Below, in pieces: positions 1-7,645 of a DNA stretch of 11,849 bases. The notes below the pieces were generated by a model, which was not told the DNA's origin, searched no databases, and was given only the letters and a program-made list of their open reading frames with translations. Numbering within the stretch: the first letter of the stretch is position 1; each line of letters opens with the position of its first letter. Source of the stretch: Cylindrodendrum hubeiense (taxonomy: Eukaryota; Ascomycota; Sordariomycetes; Hypocreales; Nectriaceae); the NCBI GenBank assembly GCA_014621425.1, contig JAANBB010000758.1, forward strand, positions 1 to 11,849, given 5' to 3'. Both the position numbers and the translations under genes were made by a program.

Positions 1-538
1 ACCCAAGCAGCGCGTTCTTGCACCCCTCCACCCCTCCTTCCATCACCCAATTCCCTTGCCTGCCTTGCCTTGCCTGGCCTCGCCCTGCCTTCTTCGCCTT
101 GCCTAAGTCATCCCTCCATCGTACCTTCCCCTGCCCTGGCCTTCCCTGCTCGCGCTGCTCGCTCCGGCCTTGTAAAAGATTTGTACCTGCCCGCTACGCT
201 ACGCAGGGTACTTCGCTTTTGCTTCCGCCAGGTGTGAACTGAGTACGTACCGCTCTACGAAGCACGTCCTTCGTAATCGGGGTTGCTGCCGCTGCCGCTG
301 CCGCTTGCCTTTTGCTCCGACGGTTACGGCCACGGCCACGGCCCTCGCTCGACCACAGTCCACCGTCCGCCGTCCACCAAAACCACACTCCCTCGTCCTC
401 GTCCTCCTTGTACCTGGCCTCCGCTCGCCCTTACCCTTCCCTCCTCTCTTCTCTCTCCCCTTCTTTCCTTTTCCCTTCCCTCCCCTTCCTCCCTCCTTCC
501 CCTTTCTCCCTCCTCCTTCTTCTTCCCTTCTCTCCACA
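1..538 (+). promoter_or_regulatory. Upstream region and pyrimidine-rich 5' leader of the adenine phosphoribosyltransferase gene
   Basis: This stretch holds no credible coding sequence. From about 53 to 110 it is built of TTGCC/TGCC units. Near 286-303 there is a run of CTGCCG trinucleotide-like repeats, followed by ACGGCC repeats at about 316-340. From about 410 to 538 the plus strand is almost pure C and T, which is typical of the core promoter and leader of strongly expressed filamentous-fungal genes. I saw no ATG between about 250 and the start codon at 539, so ribosomes should reach that start without an upstream ORF. No TATA box is evident. The transcription start cannot be placed from sequence; I infer it lies within or just before the C/T tract. 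Confidence 0.6.
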
Positions 539-1248
539 ATGTCCGCTCAAGCTCCTACCCCCTCCATCAACATCACCGCCAGCCAAGATGCCTCGGGACG
601 ACAGCCCTCCGCCATGCCCTCCTCCTCCGCCGAACTCGCCAGTGCAAAGATAAGCCTGCGCAAGTCGCTGCGCAACTTCCCCGACTTCCCCATCCCAGGC
701 ATCGATTTTGTCGATATCATGCCCCTCTTCGCCGACCCGGTCGTCCATGCTACCCTCCTCGACGCCCTCGAGCTGCAGATCGCTGAGGTCTTCCCGACCA
801 AGCCCGATGTCATTGTTGGCCTAGATGCCCGTGGATTCCTGTTCGGCCCCGGCCTCGCCCTTCGCCTTGGTGTCCCCTTTGCCGCCGTGCGCAAGCAGGG
901 CAAGCTCCCTGGTCCTTGCGCCACGGCCGAGTACGTCAAGGAGTACGGCAAGGACTTCTTCCAGATGCAGATTGATGCTGTCAGCGAGGGCCAGAAGGTC
1001 CTCGTTGTCGACGACATCATTGCCACTGGTGAGTCTATCCAAACGCGATTGCATCATGCTTAGCGCATCCCGGACCTTTGCTGACGTGCTTTATCTTAAC
1101 AGGTGGTTCTGCCAAGGCTGCTGCCGACCTCGTCAACCAGCTCAAGGGCGAGGTTGTTGGCTACACGTTCATCCTCGAGATTCCGGGTCTTAACGGACGC
1201 GAGAAGCTCGGCGGCGTCCCCACGACCATTCTCCTGGAAGATGCCTAG
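539..1248 (+). CDS. APT1: Adenine phosphoribosyltransferase (APRT), two exons
   Basis: Exons 539-1028 and 1103-1248 encode 211 aa. The enzyme joins adenine and PRPP to give AMP and pyrophosphate, the purine-salvage step, in the cytosol. Visible family motifs are FPDFPIPG from F47, the GLDARGFLFGP block, RKQGKLPGP, EYGKDFF and the PRPP-binding motif VLVVDDIIATGGSA from residue 154, with its two acidic residues present. After the motif the chain ends in GREKLGGVP and LLEDA, as in eukaryotic APRTs. The core matches the usual 180-190 aa; the first ~35 residues are a Ser/Pro/Ala-rich extension. ATG 539 is the first ATG after the C/T-rich leader; M26 is an alternative start that would give a more typical length. 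The intron splits the codon for G164 inside the PRPP motif. The gene converges on the mannosidase gene downstream. Identity is very sure, the N-terminus less so. Confidence 0.95.
1029..1102 (+). other. Spliceosomal intron of the APRT gene
   Basis: This is a 74-nt phase-1 intron with donor GTGAGT, branch site GCTGAC at about 1080-1085 and acceptor AACAG. Removing it restores the frame exactly and completes the PRPP-binding motif across the junction (first base of codon 164 in exon 1, the other two in exon 2). If retained, translation stops after ten further codons and gives a 174-aa product lacking the end of the motif and the C-terminal third. Confidence 0.95.
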
Positions 1249-1639
1249 GCGACCAATGTCTTTTCCCGACCTCTTCCGCCCTATCCTCATTCAACATCTA
1301 TCCTCTTCCGGGCTACGGAGCACCGTCGATGAATTCTGACCGTATGTCATACAGCAAGCAACACAGGCACGGGGGACCTGCTAGACTTTCAGCATTTTTG
1401 TCATCTGCCTTGCCTTTTCAACTCTGCGCCGAGGCTCTCTAGCCCCGTTTTCTCTCTATCACGAATCGTCTTCTCCTATCCGTCGACATCTTTGCACCGA
1501 CTGGCGTTTTTCTTGGATGGCCCTTTTCTACTAAATATCAAAAGTCTTTCCGGGGTCCGCGCATAGCTATAGAAGGAGGGTTTGGAGGGTTCGTTGCTAT
1601 AACCATAAAGATCTCAACATATAATTACGTTTCTCATGC

Positions 1640-1645
1640 TTTATT
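1640..1645 (-). terminator. Candidate poly(A) signal AATAAA for the GH47 mannosidase mRNA
   Basis: An exact AATAAA on the minus strand lies about 300 nt downstream of the stop codon at 1946-1948, a plausible distance for a fungal 3' UTR. Fungal poly(A) signals are degenerate, so this is a candidate; cDNA ends would decide. Confidence 0.45.
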
Positions 1646-1737
1646 GCCCCTTTTTGCTTTCGCGAGATTCGCGGTCGCAGTTGTTGCACGTCTAACATCA
1701 TCGCAAAACAACACGGCAACGGCTGGATTGGATTTCA

Positions 1738-1763
1738 GGAATATGTACATGGAATATGTACAT
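1738..1763 (-). repeat. Perfect tandem 13-bp duplication carrying two PUF-type recognition elements
   Basis: The unit GGAATATGTACAT occurs twice head to tail (1738-1750 and 1751-1763), with one further G in register. On the minus strand, the sense strand of the mannosidase mRNA, each unit supplies CATGTACATA. This fits the PUF-protein element UGUA-N-AUA and also the C at -2 preferred by yeast Puf3. The sites lie about 185-205 nt past the mannosidase stop and before the AATAAA at 1645, so they should be inside its 3' UTR. The repeat is seen directly; the regulatory role is inferred. On the plus strand the same motif gives TGTACATG, which does not fit. Confidence 0.55.
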
Positions 1764-1945
1764 GATTGAGATTTCACTATCCAATGCAAGGAGCGGTCGG
1801 CTCTTTCGGCCGTATTCCCACTCACTCCAAGAGTTTGATGTACTGATAGACAGATGGCGCCCTTGCGGCTCCGCGACACGAAACATGCAAGATAAAAACT
1901 CCGAGACATGCATGAGGTACCCGGAAACACAAGTCCAGGCATCTG

Positions 1946-4900
1946 TTACAAAATAATGGCGTTCTCGACGAGAAGTCCCTGGCTTTCAACCCTGTACCTC
2001 CTGCGTATTCCCACGCCCTTGGCCTCACCGAATCTCGCATAATCCCCCTTGTTTGCGCGCATCAGCACCAAGGGCACGCCGTTAAACCGCTTAATTCCAC
2101 TAGGCGTCAGCTGTACCTCGGCCAGAAGTGGTCTCACCGCGTCGTCATCGTTTTCCTGATTGTCTGGGCCCTCATCGATGACAATGACAAGCTGGAGTGA
2201 AGTTGGACTTGTGGAGAAACTGGGAATGCGTTCCAGTTTCTGGCTAAAGGGGCAGCCACCGCGGCGCATAACAATGACTTGGTGTTCCCGTGGTACCGTG
2301 TCGGGCAGTTGAGCGCCACAGGCATGTCCGGCGAGGTAGACGGTGGTCCAAGGGAAGTTGGCAAGCGGGTCCTTGGCGATGTAGGTAGGCGAGCCGATGA
2401 TTGGAGTATCGGAGATAGATGGGAGAGGGAAGGCGCCGGGGCCGGTGGCCGTGTAGGCGGACCAGCGGAGGATGGTGGGGCCGGGCTCGCCCGTCTCCGA
2501 CTCCGGAACGTCCGTATATGCGGGTTCGAAGACGGAGGTGACGGCGCGGAGTAGCGACTTAAAGAGTGATTCGGATGGATTAGGTATGGGGTCGCTTTCG
2601 GCTGCGGCCTTGATAAATGATGCATTGATGCCGTCCGCTGGTAGGGGCATACTGGCATTGTGCTTCTGGGGGATATCCATGATGAGATCAATCTCAACCA
2701 GGTCCTTACGCCGGATGCAGGAAAATGCTTCGTCCTTCATGTGGCGAACATGTTCGGCGTGGAAGAAGACGTTTTCGTGACGCCCAAGCTGTGTTGCGCC
2801 CGCATGAGTAATCCTCCAAGCCTCATCCCCAAACTCCTCATCGTACCGTCGTTCTAACTGGAACCGCATGCCCTGAAGATTCTTAACCGTCGGGCCCTTG
2901 TGAGTATTCCACACCAGTGAAGACCCAAATCGCATTACCAGCGAGCCGGGGTTCTCACTGGCCGGGAACTCGATCCACGATTGTACGCGTTCAACAGGCA
3001 CTGCGCAAGTGCCATTTGACGGAAGCATGGTTGGGGGAAGGGTCCATGGGAAAAGGGTATAGTTAGTCTTGGCTCTGTACCTAGTCACCCGTCCCTTCAC
3101 CTTGTCTTCAACTTCGATGGTCTCAACTGGGCCATGCAAATTGGGGGTGTTGTGTAGGTCTGTGAAGCGCGCGACATGGAACAGGTCTCGTCTGGCTGCG
3201 GTTGCGGAGCCAAAGATAAGATCGGCGACGGGAAACGCCGGACATGAGTTAGTGAAGCTCTCATCGTAATATTGGTACACTGCCACATCTCCTTTCGCCG
3301 GAGGAGGCGCGTTACTCGATCTCGCGCGAGCTTTTTTCGGAATTAAGAGGGGATGGCCTTCTGTCGTGAAGACATATGCTGCATCAAGGTTGTTCAAAGG
3401 ATGATCTGGATCGAAGAGCAGGTACATATACTTTGCTGTTTCTCCGAGAAAGAAACTCTCCATTCGATCTGACTTCTCTCCTGTCCGGACATCTTGTAAA
3501 CCAGCCCACCCACAAGGGGTGTAGCACCGCCGCTTGATATCTCGGAGGACCATTTCACCAACATATAAGTACCACGGATCTTGTGTGGCACGGTAAATAT
3601 GGTATGTCGACTCGATGAACTCGGGGCGGCCCGGCCACCAACCAAGGCCTCCGTCGATGGTGTTCTCACGAACTGACCATCGCTCCGGTAGACCAGCATA
3701 GCGCGTCCAAAGAGCCGTATAAACGAGGTTTGCTTCGATGGCTTCATCGAGCTCGCCTGCCAAGGCCAAAAGACCTGGGTAGAAGGCTCCCAGGCTGTCA
3801 ATCCACATGGTGTATGGTTGGCCGGTAGCACGGTGTCCATTTGAGTAGTATGGATAATGGCTTCTGTCGGTGTAAAGATATCTTTTGACAGAGGCGTGTG
3901 CCTGGTGCCATGCCTCCAGAAACGCGTCCGATGAATGCAATGCACTTGGTAAAGGGGGGTGGAGGGAATTGGGATCCAGCCAGTTTGTGCTGCTCTCTCT
4001 TTGAGACGTCGACACATTTGGCATGTCGTGTCCAGAGAGCAGAATGTGACTCTTAAGAGCGTACTCAAAGAAACTGTCCATGCCGGCACCGATTCCAGAG
4101 TGAGGGCCGATCCATGACCCGCGCTCCGCATCAATACCATTTCCAATGAGACCAATCTCGCTTCGTCGGCCCCAGACTTCCCAGAATGCTCGCTTGGCTG
4201 CCAGCTCGAATCGAGGGTCACCAGACAGCCGGCTGAGCACGGTAAACTCGAGAGTCAAGCTGCCTGCCCCAGCACTGCACGTCTCTGTGATCTCCTGAGA
4301 TTCAGGAAGATCCTCTTCCCCCATCTCGCGGTGGAGGGGAGAGTTGGTGTAAAAAGGGATTCCATGTCGGAGGTTGACACGAGGGTATGGGATGCCTGTT
4401 TCGGTGTAAAATGCAGGCAGAATCCTTTGACCAAGGTCCAGCGCAAGTCGCAGCAACTGCCCATCGTACTTGAAGCCATTGGGCCACGGTATAGGGGCCA
4501 GTTCCAGGGGATCGCTGCTGGCCGGGCCTTCCGTCCGAGCATCATATCCTGTAATAGGCAGCTCTCCGATAGCGAATAGATGCGCACTAAGAAGTCCACC
4601 AACTCCTCGGATTACTGTTTCGAAGACCTGAACCTTACTGTCGAGATCGAAACCTAATGCTCGGCGTCCATGACCAGAGGGTCCTGGCCGACCGTCTCCG
4701 TAGTATTCCACGAACTGAGCTATTCCATGCTGAAAGTCGCTGAGCGCTTGGGGTCCTGTATATCCATCTTGGGGTCCTCCAGCAAGGATGGCAAGGGTTG
4801 ACAGGCTGTCGATGAGGGTCAAGGAGTAATTCCCCAGGACGTCGTTCAGTCCTATATGGGCGGGATTGTTTCGATCTCGGGTCAGAGGGGCGCACTTTAA

Positions 4901-5133
4901 GGGTCGCAGCTGCCAATTTAAGATATTAGCACACTGTAATGGCATATTTGCTAAAGGCATGGAGCACGGCGCACCTCGTCATCTGGGAACGCATGCTTCA
5001 TGTAGTTGCTATACCCATGATAGAACATGTCCACCGTTTCCTGGCGCAGCTGCCGCAGGCGGTCCTGCCGCATCGCGTGTGTCGTCCATGGCAACAGAGC
5101 GCATATTAGCAGCAAAGGGGAAACCAGCAACAT
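1946..5133 (-). CDS. mnl1: EDEM/Htm1-type GH47 alpha-mannosidase with C-terminal PA domain (ER-associated degradation), two exons
   Basis: Exons 5133-4975 and 4909-1946 encode 1040 aa. EDEM/Htm1 proteins trim mannose from N-glycans of misfolded ER glycoproteins and so mark them for degradation. Residues 1-20 are a hydrophobic signal peptide. The GH47 domain spans about 30-590 and starts with ETVDMFYHGYSNYM, characteristic of the EDEM branch. Expected active-site and Ca-binding residues are present: E150 (VFETVIRGVGGLL), D331 (MDSFFEYALK), E483 and E486 (RPEFIES), T569-E570 (TTEGHPL). C59 and C515/C519 could supply the disulfide known in yeast Htm1. A PA-like domain lies at about 905-1015, as in EDEM3 and many filamentous-fungal homologues. 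Several N-X-S/T sequons fit a luminal protein. No HDEL/KDEL ends the chain (it ends ENAIIL). ATG 5133 has A at -3 and precedes the signal peptide. The symbol follows the yeast/fission-yeast orthologue; a paralogue is possible. Confidence 0.92.
4910..4974 (-). other. Spliceosomal intron of the GH47 mannosidase gene
   Basis: This is a 65-nt phase-0 intron with a non-canonical but acceptable donor GTGCGC, branch site CTAAT at 4929-4925 and acceptor GGCAG. Splicing joins HAFPDDE to LRPLKC, which recreates the family sequence at the start of the GH47 domain. Unspliced mRNA would read about eight codons and stop. Confidence 0.9.
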
Positions 5134-5253
5134 TATGTTCGTTGCTTCATGGGGACGGAGCCCAGATGATCGTGACCAATGTGCTACGGCGCTGTGCAGC
5201 GGCCGGGCTCATCGGGGACGGAGGTGGAGGAAGGTACGCGCGAGGGGTCACAT
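5133..5253 (-). promoter_or_regulatory. Chain of short upstream ORFs before the GH47 mannosidase start
   Basis: Three minute ORFs precede the start codon on the minus strand. An ATG-TGA pair sits at 5253-5248. A 21-codon ORF runs from 5212 to its TGA at 5149-5147. A five-codon ORF (MKQRT) runs from 5150 to its TAA at 5135-5133. The TGA of the 21-codon ORF overlaps the ATG of the five-codon ORF (ATGA), and that ORF's TAA overlaps the main ATG (TAATG). All this is read directly. Whether they lie in the mRNA depends on the unmapped transcription start. If they do, they should lower or condition translation through termination and reinitiation. Confidence 0.5.
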
Positions 5254-5279
5254 GTAGGTGAAGTGAATATGCAACTTGA

Positions 5280-5284
5280 ATTGG
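5280..5284 (-). promoter_or_regulatory. Candidate CCAAT box upstream of the GH47 mannosidase gene
   Basis: CCAAT on the minus strand lies about 150 nt before the start codon, a usual position for a fungal CCAAT box. A CATATT sequence follows about 12 nt later. A five-base motif is weak evidence by itself. Confidence 0.25.
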
Positions 5285-5701
5285 GCTGCGCAGAGGGCGC
5301 TTGCCGTTGGTTCGTGGGAACGTGAGGAAGACGAGCACCAGGGTACTCTCTTTGGTGGTGATCTCGAGATGCTGTCATCTTTGGGGTGCGCCACAACTAT
5401 GGGGGATCGCGTGGGCGAGCACGTGTGGCTGATGGATGTGGCTAGTGGCATTCCTTATCACGTCCAGTCCACTCTAACCTTACGGGGCTGACATGAGGTG
5501 CCTGCCCAAATTAAGCTTCGACAGTATGATGCCTGAAATTCTTGGCCTCAAGATTAGAGGACTCAGGGGTAGATATACAATGGCATCTTGACCTGGTGAA
5601 CCAGCGTATCCTCCGGATTGTCCGGCTTTCGTAGGGACTTGCTCCCAGCGCTGTGCAATTCTCTTACGGGCGCGGCATCCACCAGCCTCGGTCCCGGGCA
5701 A

Positions 5702-5731
5702 AGGCTGTCGCTTCTGTAGAAGCGACAGCCT
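5702..5731. repeat. Perfect 30-bp inverted repeat (hairpin)
   Basis: Arms 5702-5715 and 5718-5731 are exact reverse complements (14 bp, AGGCTGTCGCTTCT and its complement) around a 2-nt centre. As RNA it would form a 13-bp GC-rich stem closed by a UGUA tetraloop. The next flanking base pair does not match, so the repeat is sharply bounded. It has no T-run of a bacterial terminator and no neighbouring gene to explain it. Confidence 0.85.
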
Positions 5732-6244
5732 AATTACGAAATCCTTGGTGGTATGTAACGTTCTACTTGGCACTACGCAGCGTTCCCCGAGCCCCTTGTC
5801 TAGCGGTCCCTGCCTGGTCTCAGTCGAAGAAAAAGTCCCCGAACGACGGTGGTCAATGTGACAGGGAAGAGAGTGATCAAGGTGCGAACGGCGCGTCACA
5901 TCCCCGGCGCTAGGACGGAAGCTGCACGCACGCAGCAGCGCTTCTACGACGAACAGCCAAACCCCCAGCCGAACTGCCATTCGCGTCACCAACTAACAGC
6001 ACGCGCGGCGCCAAATCAGGCCTTTTCCAGCGCAACCGAATGCGACTCCGTGTTGGCAATCGACTCATTGATTCAAGCGCTCATATAAGCGCGAACCCCC
6101 AGCGATCGCTGTGTCCCATCACCCTCATCACACGCGCGGCGGTTCCCTTCCAGTTGTGTTGTGCCCCGGAGCCGCCCGCGCCCGCATGGGGGACCGGGGG
6201 AGGGGGTTCCGTCTCTCTCGCACGGATGCTGTGATGGACAGGGT

Positions 6245-6258
6245 ATGTATCGATACAT
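6245..6258. repeat. Perfect 14-bp palindrome ATGTATCGATACAT
   Basis: The 14 bases equal their own reverse complement and centre on ATCGAT. The site lies in the gene-poor interval. Fewer than one such palindrome is expected by chance in a window this size, so it is only mildly unusual. It could be a dimeric transcription-factor site, but I do not recognise the motif. Confidence 0.4.
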
Positions 6259-7629
6259 GTCGTTCGAACATGGCACTCGGCACAGGGTCGCCTGGGTCGG
6301 ACCAGGTCCCACTGAAAGCTCCATCGAAGATCCTCTGGTGATCTCCACAGCACAAAGACAAACAACGACAAGCCACGCGGTGCGGAGCCTGGTGTAGTAC
6401 CTCCGAGCGCGCCATCCCTCACCCGTCTTATGGTGGGTGGGTGTGCGGGTGTTCAGCCTGGGCCGTTCTGTCAGTCGCACTTGTTATATTTTCATAATCA
6501 GACTCAACTTGCCTGTTTGATCCAGGATGGCTGGACTCGCTTCATCGAATCACAGCATGAGGCCCCGTCGACGGAATCCCGAGCATTCGCATGTACCAAT
6601 CACAATAGCTGGTGGTGAATTATGATCAAATATGACACACGGCCCCGGATTTTGAACCACTATTATGTCACTTGCCAGCTGGCATCCGCTGTCTATTCAC
6701 AGTGATCTTGACCATCCCAGCAAGGTCTCCGTCACCTTCAACGAGGCGTCGGCTGTTGCGGCAGTGACAGCTTTATCGACTTGTTTCTATTTCCGACCTT
6801 GCATTGCCCTCTCTGGGGAATGCCTGCCGTCACCCGCTCTTCTCGGCTTCTGGCGTCAAACGGTCAAACCAACAGGTCAAGGGATTTCCAAACTAGATCA
6901 CCGACGTCTTGGCTCGAATGCCGCTCGTATCGCCCGCAGGTGATGGATTGCGACGATAGAAGAAAATCAGGCCAGCTGACCGCTACCGTTCAGTTACTCT
7001 ACTTGCGGGGCCTGAAGACCTGCAAAGGGTGTCTATGCGCACACCTCAGCATTCTGTTCGGTCGGGGAGACCCTCCCTCACCATTCACATCCGCTAACTC
7101 AATTGCCGTGGATGGTTGATGACGCAGTGGCAGCGACTGTGTTCCCCCACGCCAATCAGGAAAACGTGCCAGAGCGTTGAGGCGCTTCATTGTCAAGGTG
7201 CTGGAGGCGGTCTTAGCGCGCCAGTCTCAGACAAGGCCCAATGCTATTGCCACACTTGGGACTCAAGATTGCCTCCATCGGCATGGCCGAGTTGTTGATG
7301 GTCCGAGTTGAACTATCTAAGACCACTCTTGTTTAGCTAGGCGAATGAACTACGAAGCACTAGCCCCGAGTTACGCGTGCGTCGTTGCTTCGCGTCATGT
7401 GTCACGACATCGGATCCCACGTCCTGATCTCCGCTTGTCTACTTGCACGGGTAGGGCTGAGTCTCGCTGCGACCTGCTGCCTGACTGTGGCTGGTGGCAC
7501 TCGCAAAAGCAACTACGACTATAGGAGCGCATTTCCAACGACATGCCCACAACAGCGACCACCTCGAAACTCGGTATTGTCGGTCTAAAATGGCAAAATC
7601 TTGGCCTCGGGGGCTGGCAAAAGTGTTCG

Positions 7630-7645
7630 CTTCGGAATTCCGAAG
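7630..7645. repeat. Perfect 16-bp palindrome with CGG-N4-CCG core
   Basis: CTTCGGAATTCCGAAG equals its own reverse complement. The half-sites are TTCGG and CCGAA separated by AATT, giving inverted CGG triplets 4 nt apart. Fungal Zn(II)2Cys6 regulators bind inverted CGG triplets, and the pyrimidine/purine-pathway members Ppr1 and UaY use a similar TTCGG...CCGAA site, but with 6 nt between triplets. It may be a dimeric binding site; no gene start lies near it. Confidence 0.4.

Larger units (their letters stand above)
1249..1945. other. Convergent intergenic space with the 3' ends of APRT and the GH47 mannosidase gene
   Basis: The 697 nt between the two stop codons contain no credible gene. On the minus strand an exact AATAAA (1645-1640) lies about 300 nt past the mannosidase stop and is a good candidate poly(A) signal, implying a 3' UTR from 1945 to about 1620. 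For the plus-strand APRT transcript only weak A-rich candidates are seen, such as CATAAAG near 1604 and CTAAATATC near 1530. The two 3' UTRs may therefore meet or overlap near 1600-1650. A tandem repeat at 1738-1763 is listed separately. Confidence 0.6.

Noticed and set aside
2134..4221. Several other open frames overlapping the mannosidase coding region on both strands
   Set aside because: They are explained as shadow frames of a 1040-aa gene with clear domains and catalytic residues.
5480..5980. A 166-codon minus-strand ORF with ATG at 5980 and a hydrophobic, signal-peptide-like N-terminus
   Set aside because: It matches no family I recognise, is overlapped by other frames, runs straight through the perfect inverted repeat at 5702-5731, and its Arg/Ser-rich composition is what chance gives in GC-rich sequence. 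A lineage-specific secreted protein cannot be fully excluded.
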